From Bacteroidia bacterium (GTDB lineage Bacteria; Bacteroidota; Bacteroidia; Bacteroidales; VadinHA17), in the NCBI GenBank assembly GCA_026391215.1, contig JAPLDX010000090.1, forward strand, positions 38,599 to 102,598: DNA of 64,000 bases. The letters run 5' to 3'. The stretch's first letter is position 1, and the number at the start of each line of letters is the position of its first letter. The translations under genes and the position numbers were made by a program. The notes beneath the pieces are model-generated. The model did not search any database and was not told where the DNA came from. It saw only the letters and a program-made list of their open reading frames with translations. Below, in pieces: positions 1 to 7,294 of the stretch.

Positions 1-1432
1 TTAATCCTGATTCTTTTACTATCCTTTCCACAACATCTTCCCAGCCCAGAGTCATAAGATGTATTCCATTTACTCCTTTCTTCCCTTTGAGTGATTCTAT
101 GATTTCCAGCACTATCTGTATTCCTTCCTCTGCTGCTCCGTCTCCTGCCTTCTCCATACGCTTCAGAACATTCTCCGGTAAAAAGACTCCCGGAACTTTG
201 TCATGAAGGTATCTGGCCACATTATAACTTTTCAAAGGTGCGATGCCAACCAATATGAAGACCTTTTTAAGCACATCTCTTTTATCCAGCTCTTCCATCC
301 AATTGCTCAGCCTTGAAGGTTCAAAAATGATATTTGTCTGGAAGAACTGTGCGCCTGCATTGACTTTTTTATGATCTCTTATAGCTTGCAATTCAGGATC
401 GGATGCAAATGGCGATGTTGCTGCGCCAAGAAAATACATGGGAGGATATTTTATATTTCTTCCATCAAGATAAATACCTTCATCTCTCATTTTCCTCAGT
501 ATCCATAGCATCTGGACAGAATCTATATCAAGAAGATTCATCTCTGCAGTTGGTGCCGGGCCAACTTTCGGGCTGTCGCCTGTTACGCACAGAATATTTT
601 TCACTCCGAACTGGCTGGAACCTATTACTGTGGACTGAAGCCCTATGCGGGTGGTATCGCGGGCAGCTATTTGCAGTACAGGTTCAACATGCAGGTCATT
701 TGCCACCCTGCAGCATGCCAGGCTCGACATTTTAGGATTTGCTGAAGCAGCGTCAGTAAAATTAATAGCAGTTACATAAGGCCTTACAAGCTCAATATCC
801 CTGATAAGTTTTCCTGAAGCTGCACCCAGCGGAGGTATTACCTCCGTGGCAACTATAAATTCACCGTTCCTTAATTTTGTTTCCAGATTTGAAGCAGGTT
901 CCTGATAAGAGGCAGGATGAAAATCAGAATCCCCGGCCCACCATTCCGGCTGCCGGATAGTTTTGAAAACAGAATCCCAGGTCCTGTCGCTCTTTTCCTT
1001 GTCTCTTGATAAGTATCCACTCAGAAATGAAACAGTACCAACCTTTCTCACCTGGCGTATCACTTCTCCCCAGGTTTCAGTTCCGACCTTGTTATAGTCG
1101 AGAGGGGGTAATACCTCAAGAAGGGTTTCCTTGCGTCCTGTTTTCAGCGCTCTTTTATAAATGGCGTACCAGATGCAATCACGTGTCTCATCTACGTAAC
1201 ATTTTTTTTCAGGTGTTACTCCTCCGCAGGGTCCGTTTCTCAATCCTTTAGGACACTCCATCGGACAGATCATGGCTGTCTCCTGCAAGAGGCAATTTCC
1301 GCACATTCTGCAGCCAAAAACAGGTCCTTTGATAATTAGTTCTGTTTTGGCAAGGAGTCTTCGGCCGAATTTTTCCTTCTTAAAGGGATAAAAGGCAGGC
1401 TGCCATCTGCGGGAGGGTTTGATACCTGACAT
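1..1432 (-). CDS. MetV-MetF fusion, methylenetetrahydrofolate reductase (3' end cut by window)
   Basis: The reading frame opens at ATG 1432 and is still open at the window edge, so the C-terminus is missing. The N-terminal part is the zinc/iron-sulfur MTHFR_C (MetV-like) domain, with Cys41, 44, 47, 56, 60 and 69 and the family signature CPKGLRNGPCGG. From about residue 180 a MetF TIM barrel follows, recognisable by EVIPPLGAASGK, CVTGDSP and GAQFFQTN. The family reduces methylene-THF to methyl-THF, or runs in reverse to oxidise methyl groups. The start overlaps the stop of the upstream methyltransferase gene (TAATG), so the two are translationally coupled. Together with the next two genes it forms a C1-transfer operon. 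The MetV-MetF fusion resembles methylotrophic and acetogenic enzymes rather than the short biosynthetic MetF. Confidence 0.88.
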   Translation of the reverse strand, partial: MSGIKPSRRWQPAFYPFKKEKFGRRLLAKTELIIKGPVFGCRMCGNCLLQETAMICPMECPKGLRNGPCGGVTPEKKCYVDETRDCIWYAIYKRALKTGRKETLLEVLPPLDYNKVGTETWGEVIRQVRKVGTVSFLSGYLSRDKEKSDRTWDSVFKTIRQPEWWAGDSDFHPASYQEPASNLETKLRNGEFIVATEVIPPLGAASGKLIRDIELVRPYVTAINFTDAASANPKMSSLACCRVANDLHVEPVLQIAARDTTRIGLQSTVIGSSQFGVKNILCVTGDSPKVGPAPTAEMNLLDIDSVQMLWILRKMRDEGIYLDGRNIKYPPMYFLGAATSPFASDPELQAIRDHKKVNAGAQFFQTNIIFEPSRLSNWMEELDKRDVLKKVFILVGIAPLKSYNVARYLHDKVPGVFLPENVLKRMEKAGDGAAEEGIQIVLEIIESLKGKKGVNGIHLMTLGWEDVVERIVKESGL

Positions 1433-2271
1433 TATTGCCGGCTCTGGAAATATTCAACAAATCTTACTGCATAGTCATCCCTCCCAAGGACCAGGTCTGT
1501 AGCACGTACCATAGCAGTTATTTTTTCGGGATTGGCGATGGGACATGTCAGCCCGTTATAGATTGACAGAGCCATATATGATGCATTCAATGTCTCCCTG
1601 TCGGGTAATCCGAAAGAAATATTGCTGGCGCCCTGGGTAATATTATGGCCCAGCTTCTGATGCACAAGCCTCATTGTTTCCAGGGTTACCATGCAGGCTT
1701 TCTGATCAGCGCTTACTGCCATAGCCAGAGGGTCAATAATAACATCCTCTGCTTTAATCCCGGCTTTTATAGCTCGTTCAATTATTTTTTCCGCAACTGC
1801 TACTCTTTTTACCGGGTCATTCGTGATTCCTTCCTCGTCCATGCATAATCCTATAATTGCAGCACCATACTCCTTTGCTACCGGCAGAAGAGCTTTCATT
1901 GAAGCCTCTTCACCGTTTACTGAATTTATAAGACATTTGCCCTCTGCTGCTTTTAGAGCAGCCTCTATGGCTTTTGGATTCGGTGAATCCAGACACAGGG
2001 GAACTTCAAATTTATCCTGAAGCCTTTTTACGGTTTCCGCAAGCAGCTTCACATCATCCACACCGGGAAATCCGACATTCACATCAAGCACATCAGCACC
2101 TGCTTTAATCTGACATTCTGCAAGTTCGAGAACATATTCAAAATTTCCTTCCAGGAGGGTGGAAACCAGCTTTTTCCTCCTGGTTGGATTTATGGATTCA
2201 CCTATGATAATGACAGGGCCGCTGGTATCAATTATAACTTCCTTGTACCTCCCCTTAAGAATTGTTTTCAT
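1432..2271 (-). CDS. methyltetrahydrofolate:corrinoid protein methyltransferase (AcsE/MtrH-like)
   Basis: This 279-residue cytosolic protein is a pterin-binding TIM barrel of the dihydropteroate-synthase/methyltransferase family. Visible family stretches are GESINPTRRKK near the N-terminus, ADVLDVNVG, LCLDSPNP, IIDPLAM and GASNISFGLP, the last containing the Asn that contacts the pterin in AcsE-type enzymes. Known relatives move a methyl group between THF and the cobalt of a corrinoid protein. It lies 16 bp downstream of a corrinoid-protein gene and is coupled to MetV-MetF, which fits this role closely. Direction of flow is not shown by sequence. With no acetyl-CoA synthase in view, methyl-group assimilation or oxidation (methylated substrate to THF) is the more likely use. 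Confidence 0.9.
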   Translation of the reverse strand: MKTILKGRYKEVIIDTSGPVIIIGESINPTRRKKLVSTLLEGNFEYVLELAECQIKAGADVLDVNVGFPGVDDVKLLAETVKRLQDKFEVPLCLDSPNPKAIEAALKAAEGKCLINSVNGEEASMKALLPVAKEYGAAIIGLCMDEEGITNDPVKRVAVAEKIIERAIKAGIKAEDVIIDPLAMAVSADQKACMVTLETMRLVHQKLGHNITQGASNISFGLPDRETLNASYMALSIYNGLTCPIANPEKITAMVRATDLVLGRDDYAVRFVEYFQSRQ

Positions 2272-2287
2272 TTCGCGTATTTTCCAG

Positions 2288-2956
2288 CTAAGATACTATT
2301 TGGTTCAAATAATTTACTGCTCCCTGCGGGTCGGGAGAATAATAATCTGCTCCTATTTTTTCACAATATTCCTTAGTGACAGGTGCACCACCAACGAGAA
2401 TTTTAATGCCGGATTTTTTTTCACGGATAGCCGTGACGGTTTTCTTCATGTTTTCCATGGTTGTGGTAAGCAAGGCTGAGAGACCTATTACTGCTCCGGG
2501 ATTTTCATCAATGGCTTTAATGAACTTATCTGTCCCTACATCCACTCCAAGGTCTATCACTTCCCATCCTCCTCCCTCGATCATCATAGCCACAAGGTTT
2601 TTACCTATATCGTGCAGGTCACCTGCTACGGTACCGATAATAAATTTCCCTTTCCTCTTGGCTTCTCCTGACTGGAAAAATGGTTTAAGATGTTTCATAG
2701 CGCTGCTCATAGATTTAGCTGCCATTAACATCTGGGGCACATAAATTTCCTTCCTGCTGAATTTGTCCCCGACAATTGCCATTGCAGGAATCAACGCCTT
2801 TTCAAGAATATCACCAGGCTTCATTCCATCGTCGATGGCCTTCCTTGTCAGTTCATCGGCTCCATCCTGGCCTTTCATATCTGGTGGATAAGGAGATGCT
2901 TTATCTATTTTACCAAATTCAACACAACTGGAAATCTTACTTAAAATATCATCCAT
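2288..2956 (-). CDS. cobalamin-binding corrinoid protein of a methyltransferase system
   Basis: The protein has 222 residues. An N-terminal helical B12-binding-2 cap covers about residues 1-90. A Rossmann-type B12-binding domain follows, with the lower-axial-ligand motif D113-L-H115-D-I-G118. Downstream hallmarks are GLSALLTTTM and the VGGAPVT loop. This is the MtbC/MttC/MtmC type of small corrinoid shuttle that accepts a methyl group from a substrate-specific methyltransferase and hands it to a second methyltransferase. It is the first gene of the minus-strand operon, with the THF methyltransferase and MetV-MetF after it. No substrate-specific methyltransferase (MttB or MtvB type) is visible here; it may lie beyond the left edge or elsewhere, so the substrate is unknown. 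Confidence 0.92.
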   Translation of the reverse strand: MDDILSKISSCVEFGKIDKASPYPPDMKGQDGADELTRKAIDDGMKPGDILEKALIPAMAIVGDKFSRKEIYVPQMLMAAKSMSSAMKHLKPFFQSGEAKRKGKFIIGTVAGDLHDIGKNLVAMMIEGGGWEVIDLGVDVGTDKFIKAIDENPGAVIGLSALLTTTMENMKKTVTAIREKKSGIKILVGGAPVTKEYCEKIGADYYSPDPQGAVNYLNQIVS

Positions 2957-3045
2957 AGATTATCTGTATTTGAAAAAGACAAAATTATGATAATAGATCA
3001 GTGTTTACTTTGATTCTGTATCAAATTTAGTAATTAATTTAATTT

Positions 3046-3059
3046 TGCAACCGATTGCA
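3046..3059. promoter_or_regulatory. LacI/cre-like palindromic operator
   Basis: TGCAACCGATTGCA fits the LacI/CcpA-family consensus TGnAAnCGnTTnCA exactly. The repeated TTGCAA half-sites extend one base on each side (3045-3060). It sits between the divergent corrinoid operon (start 2956) and the TolB-like gene (start 3146), so a LacI-family regulator could control either or both. No LacI gene is present in the window. The match is seen in the sequence; its function is inferred. Confidence 0.5.
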
Positions 3060-3145
3060 ATTATTTTTTTAAGATTTTTATACTGTAAGTTGATTATCTT
3101 TATTACAATAGCATATATTTTACAAAAGGGTAAATTCTGTTATAT

Positions 3146-4669
3146 ATGAAATACTTTGTGATTTTGGCTTTAAGCTGTTTCTTCAGCCTTGCTTCCGCTC
3201 AGAACATGGATACAGGAATCTTTCAGAACAGTAAAGATATCGGGAATCCTAAGAATCCCGGTTCTGCACTCTATGATGCAGCAGACCAAACCTATACCCT
3301 GAAAGGTTCAGGCTATAACATATGGTTTGAGAGAGATGAATTCCACTTCCTCTATAATGAAATAAAAGGGGACTTTATCATGACTGCCAATTTTAAATTT
3401 ACAGGCGATGGCAGTAACCCACACAGAAAGACCGGATGGATGCTGCGTGCATCGACAAATGATGATTCGCCGCATATCTCGGCCGTCCTTCATGGTGACG
3501 GTCTGACAGTGATGCAATGGAGAGACTTCGCCGGAGCTCCAATGAAAGATCCCGAAGACGAGGTGTTTGCAAAAGGATCCGGCTATGAAATCATCCAGAT
3601 AGAACGTGCCGGCAAGATTATTTTCATGAGGGCAGCACACCAGGGAGAGCCACTTGAAACAATCGGATCATACGAAATGATGAACCTTCCTGATGAGATT
3701 ATAGCAGGACCTTTCATCTGCTCCCATGATTCTGATATTGTTGAAGAAGCAACTATATGGAACGTCCGCATTGATAAACCTGTCGGAGATAACCTTAATC
3801 CCGGCAGAGAAGGTTCTTCCGGATGTCGTCTTGAAACGATGGATGTCTTTGACGGCAAGAGAACTATTATATTTGAGAAGGCAGGCAGGTTTGAAGCTCC
3901 AAACTGGATGCCCGATGGCAAAAAGCTCCTTTTTAATATGGATGGACTGCTGTATAAAATACCGGTGACCGGAGGAGAAATTGAAAAGCTAAATACTGGT
4001 TTTGCCGACAGGAACAATAATGATCATGGCATTTCATTCAATGGTAAATTACTGGCTATCAGTCATCAGCGCGAAGGTTTGCCAGGAGGTGGCTCAACAG
4101 TTTATGTTCTTCCGCTTAAGGGAGGCACTCCCCGCATGGTAACTGAAAACACTCCCTCATACTGGCATGGATGGGCACCAAATAATAAAGAGGTGGTATA
4201 TGTTGCCCAGCGGAATGGTAAAAATATCTATAACATTTACAGGAATTCAATAAAGGGAGGCAAAGAGGTTGCTCTTACCGACATCGGGCCCGGTGAGCAT
4301 GTGGATGGATGTGAATATTCTCCTGACGGTAAATATATTTATTATAATGGCAGCCATACCGGGAACATGCAGATCTGGCGCATGAAACCTGACGGTACGG
4401 GCAGAGAACAGCTTACTTTCGATGAATATAGAAACTGGTTCCCCCATATTTCAACCGATGGCAAATGGATAGCTTTCATTTCATTCCCTCCTGATATAGA
4501 AAAAAACAGCCACCCTTCGTACAAACGGGTCATGCTCAGGCTGATGCCTGTGACAGGAGGTCAGCCAAAGGTTATTGCATATCTTTACGGCGGACAGGGA
4601 ACAATTAACGTTCCCTCCTGGTCCCCCGACAGCAGACATATTGCATTTGTCAGTAATTCAGGGAAATAG
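3146..4669 (+). CDS. secreted TolB-like PD40/WD40 propeller protein with N-terminal lectin-like domain
   Basis: The protein has 507 residues with a clear signal peptide (MKYFVILALSCFFSLASAQ). About residues 25-210 form a DUF1349/concanavalin-like region (GDFIMTANFKF, GWMLRAS). From about residue 235 there are repeated PD40 blades with the characteristic PNWMPDGKKLLF, EYSPDGKYIYY, PHISTDGKWIAF and PSWSPDSRHIAF strands. Related proteins are annotated TolB-family or biopolymer-transport-like and are usually periplasmic or surface carbohydrate-associated proteins, not the true Tol-Pal TolB. It has no obvious operon partner. The operator at 3046 lies about 90 bp upstream. Ligand and role are unknown. 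Confidence 0.75.
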   Translation: MKYFVILALSCFFSLASAQNMDTGIFQNSKDIGNPKNPGSALYDAADQTYTLKGSGYNIWFERDEFHFLYNEIKGDFIMTANFKFTGDGSNPHRKTGWMLRASTNDDSPHISAVLHGDGLTVMQWRDFAGAPMKDPEDEVFAKGSGYEIIQIERAGKIIFMRAAHQGEPLETIGSYEMMNLPDEIIAGPFICSHDSDIVEEATIWNVRIDKPVGDNLNPGREGSSGCRLETMDVFDGKRTIIFEKAGRFEAPNWMPDGKKLLFNMDGLLYKIPVTGGEIEKLNTGFADRNNNDHGISFNGKLLAISHQREGLPGGGSTVYVLPLKGGTPRMVTENTPSYWHGWAPNNKEVVYVAQRNGKNIYNIYRNSIKGGKEVALTDIGPGEHVDGCEYSPDGKYIYYNGSHTGNMQIWRMKPDGTGREQLTFDEYRNWFPHISTDGKWIAFISFPPDIEKNSHPSYKRVMLRLMPVTGGQPKVIAYLYGGQGTINVPSWSPDSRHIAFVSNSGK

Positions 4670-4749
4670 ACAGCAGATAATCATATATTGAATAAAAACT
4701 TCGTGAATATAAAAAAAGAATTTACTTTGCTTCGGGTAAACTATTGCTA

Positions 4750-5466
4750 ATGATATTCTCAGGTCTCTATACAATTCTTACAGTACCCGTTTACGGAATA
4801 CTATATGTCTTTACTGCATTAGGGGTCCTTATGGCCATGTTTTTATCGATAATAAATGCCAAAAGACCGGTATTCTTCCTGTCACGGATATGGGCCAAAT
4901 CGGTATTTCTCCTTATGGGAAAATCCATACATGTCACCGGCAGGGAGAATATAAATAAAAAAGATAAATACATACTGATAGCAAATCATGCCAGCCTTTT
5001 TGATATAGTGGCAATTATGTCAGTTTACCCTGAGGTTTCATGGTTCGGACATGAACGTCTTTTAAAGGTACCGGTATTAAGCAGTTTCCTGAAAATGACA
5101 GATTATGTTCCATTCAGGGATCCAACGGTCACAAACACACGCCATATGCTTGAACAGCTGATGGATAGAGCAAACAACAGGTCGGTGGCTTTGTTCCCGG
5201 AAGGCACAAGAACTACAAGTGGCAAGATCAATCCATTTTTCAGAGGCTTTATTTACTTATTCCGGTCCAGGGAAATAGGCCTATTGCCTGTCACTCTAAA
5301 TGGTTTTTATGATTTCAAGCCAAAAACAAGGTTCTACATCAATTTCGGGAAAAGGCTTGAAGTGATAATCCATAAACCTATACCAAGGGAAGATCTTATA
5401 GATAAAGATGACAACGAGATAGTTGAAACAGTTAAAACTGTAATAGAATCAGCATATCATAAATGA
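4750..5466 (+). CDS. 1-acyl-sn-glycerol-3-phosphate acyltransferase (PlsC family)
   Basis: The protein has 238 residues from ATG 4750; a TTG at 4744 is in frame but less likely. N-terminal hydrophobic segments (about residues 5-35 and 45-60) anchor it in the inner membrane. The acyltransferase motifs are intact: NHASLFD (HX4D) and FPEGTR. Family members acylate lysophosphatidic acid to phosphatidic acid. Its stop overlaps the start of the lipid kinase (ATGA at 5463-5466), and a HAD phosphatase follows, giving a compact phosphatidate or lipid-recycling operon. Some members of this branch acylate other lipids such as ornithine or glycine lipids, so exact substrate is not certain. Confidence 0.88.
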   Translation: MIFSGLYTILTVPVYGILYVFTALGVLMAMFLSIINAKRPVFFLSRIWAKSVFLLMGKSIHVTGRENINKKDKYILIANHASLFDIVAIMSVYPEVSWFGHERLLKVPVLSSFLKMTDYVPFRDPTVTNTRHMLEQLMDRANNRSVALFPEGTRTTSGKINPFFRGFIYLFRSREIGLLPVTLNGFYDFKPKTRFYINFGKRLEVIIHKPIPREDLIDKDDNEIVETVKTVIESAYHK

Positions 5467-6413
5467 AAGAATCAAAACAAATGGCAGAAGAAAAAAAAGA
5501 AAAGTGGGTTTTTATAGTTAATCCGATAGCGGGAAATGGATTTGCTTTATCCTTCGTTCCTGTAATAGAGAAGAAGATAAAGGAATTTAATATTGACGCG
5601 GAAATCCTCATGACAGAAAGGCCGGGGCATGCTTCAGAGCTTTCAAAGAGTTCCGCAGAAAAAGGTGCCAGGTATATTATCGGGGTTGGCGGCGATGGAA
5701 CGATTAATGAAATCGCCAGGCCTCTTATAAATAATAAGGAAGTTATCGTCGGTATTGTTCCGGCCGGAACTGGCAATGATTATGGGCAGATACCCGGATT
5801 CCCAAACCGGTTCAATGATAATGACTGGGAGATATTTTTCAGGAAAAACATTATCTCCCAGGATGTGGGAATCGTAAATGGCACAATTTTTCTGAACGGA
5901 CTGGGAATTGGCTTTGATGCCGAAGTTGCAGCCCAGAACTATACCGAAGGAGGTAAAGTCAAAAAAGGAGGGGGTGATAAATACATCTGGCATATTGTGA
6001 AAACACTTCTGCTTTTCAGGGAAAAAAGGATGTTAGTCATAAGCAACGGGGAACGTCATGAAACCGAATGCTTTATGAATACAATTTCTATCGGAAGACG
6101 GTTTGCCGGCAGCTTTTTTTTAACCCCAAAAGCAATAGCCAATGATGGCTTGCTGGATGTCTGCTCAATTAAAAAATTAAATCTTTTTCACAGGTTCAGA
6201 CTATTGCTGATGGTCCCGAAGGGCAATCATATTACTGACAAAAGGGTTAATTATTTTCAAACTTCATCCATTGACCTTGAATTCCCCAAAGAGGTCCCAT
6301 ATCATGTTGATGGTGAAATGTATTATGCCAGAATATTCAAAATCAGGATTATCAAGGGAGGACTTAATATAATTTACAATCCTGACGGCAACCATTTCTT
6401 TAAAAGGACCTGA
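5463..6413 (+). CDS. diacylglycerol kinase family lipid kinase (YegS/DagK-like)
   Basis: This 316-residue protein carries the DAGK catalytic signature: NPIAGNG at the N-terminus, GVGGDGTINEIA in the nucleotide site, and VPAGTGNDYGQ. GLGIGFDAEV follows at about residue 145, with a C-terminal beta-sandwich containing YHVDGE. Soluble DagK-type enzymes phosphorylate diacylglycerol or related lipids at the membrane. It overlaps plsC by 4 bp and is followed 1 bp later by a HAD hydrolase, so the three are almost certainly co-transcribed. An alternative start lies at the Met seven residues in. Lipid substrate is inferred from family only. Confidence 0.88.
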   Translation: MKESKQMAEEKKEKWVFIVNPIAGNGFALSFVPVIEKKIKEFNIDAEILMTERPGHASELSKSSAEKGARYIIGVGGDGTINEIARPLINNKEVIVGIVPAGTGNDYGQIPGFPNRFNDNDWEIFFRKNIISQDVGIVNGTIFLNGLGIGFDAEVAAQNYTEGGKVKKGGGDKYIWHIVKTLLLFREKRMLVISNGERHETECFMNTISIGRRFAGSFFLTPKAIANDGLLDVCSIKKLNLFHRFRLLLMVPKGNHITDKRVNYFQTSSIDLEFPKEVPYHVDGEMYYARIFKIRIIKGGLNIIYNPDGNHFFKRT

Positions 6414-6414
6414 T

Positions 6415-7071
6415 GTGAACAGCTATATTGCTTTCTTTGACATGGACCGGACCATAACAAAAGCGGTCAGCGGCAATGTGCTTGCATTGACTGCATACAG
6501 GAAAGGGCTGATGTCAAATTCTGACATGCTTTATGCTATATGGCTTCTGTTAGGTTATAAGTTATCCTTTAAGGATCCTCAAAAGATAATATATGAGATG
6601 GCTGGATGGGTTAAGGGCATTCCCGAAAAGACATTGAATGACCTTTCTGTTGAAATCACACATAAAACTCTCCTGCCTGCTGTATATCCTGATGCTATTT
6701 CCGAAATCAGAATGCACTCTGAAAATAAGGCAAGGACAGTAATCCTTTCATCCTCTCCTGCTCCTGTCTGCCGTGAAATGTCAAAAGCACTGGGCATTGA
6801 TGATTTCGTTTGTTCTGAACTTGAAGTAGCAGACGGTGTTCTTACGGGACGCTCCCTGAGACCTCTCTGTTTCGGCTCCGAAAAAGTCATCAGGATGAAA
6901 GAGTATTGTGAAATAAATAACACTGATCCCGGCAAGTGCTGGTACTATGGAGATTCAATAGCCGATTTCCCGGCTCTATCTGTAGTCGGCCATCCGGTTT
7001 GTGTCAATCCCGACAGGAAACTGCTTATAAAAGCCAGGGAGAACAGATGGAAAATATGTTACTGGGAGTAA
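6415..7071 (+). CDS. HAD-IB family phosphatase (SerB-like)
   Basis: The protein has 218 residues with a GTG start at 6415, because the upstream stop TGA ends at 6413 and no ATG is in frame before motif I. Motif I is FFDMDRT, motif II VILSSSPAP, the conserved Lys is in FGSEKVIRM, and motif IV is YGDSIADFPAL. HAD-IB enzymes include phosphoserine phosphatase and CicA-type enzymes that act on lipid or sugar phosphates. Its position as third gene after PlsC and a DAG kinase suggests a lipid intermediate (phosphatidate or lysophosphatidate) as substrate, rather than phosphoserine. This is a context inference. Confidence 0.82.
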   Translation: MNSYIAFFDMDRTITKAVSGNVLALTAYRKGLMSNSDMLYAIWLLLGYKLSFKDPQKIIYEMAGWVKGIPEKTLNDLSVEITHKTLLPAVYPDAISEIRMHSENKARTVILSSSPAPVCREMSKALGIDDFVCSELEVADGVLTGRSLRPLCFGSEKVIRMKEYCEINNTDPGKCWYYGDSIADFPALSVVGHPVCVNPDRKLLIKARENRWKICYWE

Positions 7072-7079
7072 ATACCCCC

Positions 7080-7099
7080 GGTCACACTAAAGTGTGACC
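7080..7099. repeat. perfect 9-bp inverted repeat
   Basis: GGTCACACT at 7080-7088 pairs with AGTGTGACC at 7091-7099 across a 2-nt loop. It starts 8 bp after the HAD phosphatase stop. With the next hairpin it forms a double stem-loop that could end or stabilise the lipid-operon transcript. There is no clean T-run. Confidence 0.55.
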
Positions 7100-7100
7100 T

Positions 7101-7116
7101 GCCCCCTAAAGGGGGC
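7101..7116 (+). terminator. G/C-rich hairpin, probable transcription terminator
   Basis: GCCCCCT (7101-7107) pairs perfectly with AGGGGGC (7110-7116) across AA, followed by TTAATCTCTTG. It is placed directly after the plsC-dagK-HAD operon. CCCCTAAAGGGG-type palindromes are recurrent intergenic elements in Bacteroidota genomes, so it may be a dispersed repeat doubling as terminator. Confidence 0.5.
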
Positions 7117-7157
7117 TTAATCTCTTGTATTACAGTGTATTAGATAATGGTTTATAG

Positions 7158-7228
7158 CCCCCCTGTAGGGGGGTCGGGTGGGTCGGGCTCAGGTGGGATT
7201 GGGGGGTCGGGCTCAGGTGGGATTGGGG
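7158..7228. repeat. hairpin plus tandem G-rich direct repeats
   Basis: CCCCCCT (7158-7164) pairs with AGGGGGG (7167-7173). This is followed by two copies of a 24-nt unit, GGTCGGGCTCAGGTGGGATT plus GGGG, at 7181-7204 and 7205-7228. The plus strand is very G-rich with many GG/GGG tracts, so a G-quadruplex is possible. It lies about 65 bp upstream of the prolyl oligopeptidase gene. It looks like a dispersed intergenic element rather than a gene. Confidence 0.6.
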
Positions 7229-7294
7229 GTCAGACGAAATTGATTAATTTTGATAATTATACTGTTTGAAAAATCTATTTAAACCATATTACCT

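Noticed and set aside
3146-4669. True TolB of the Tol-Pal system
   Set aside because: PD40 blades are present, but the N-terminal domain is lectin-like rather than the TolB N-domain, and no tolQRA or pal genes are nearby.
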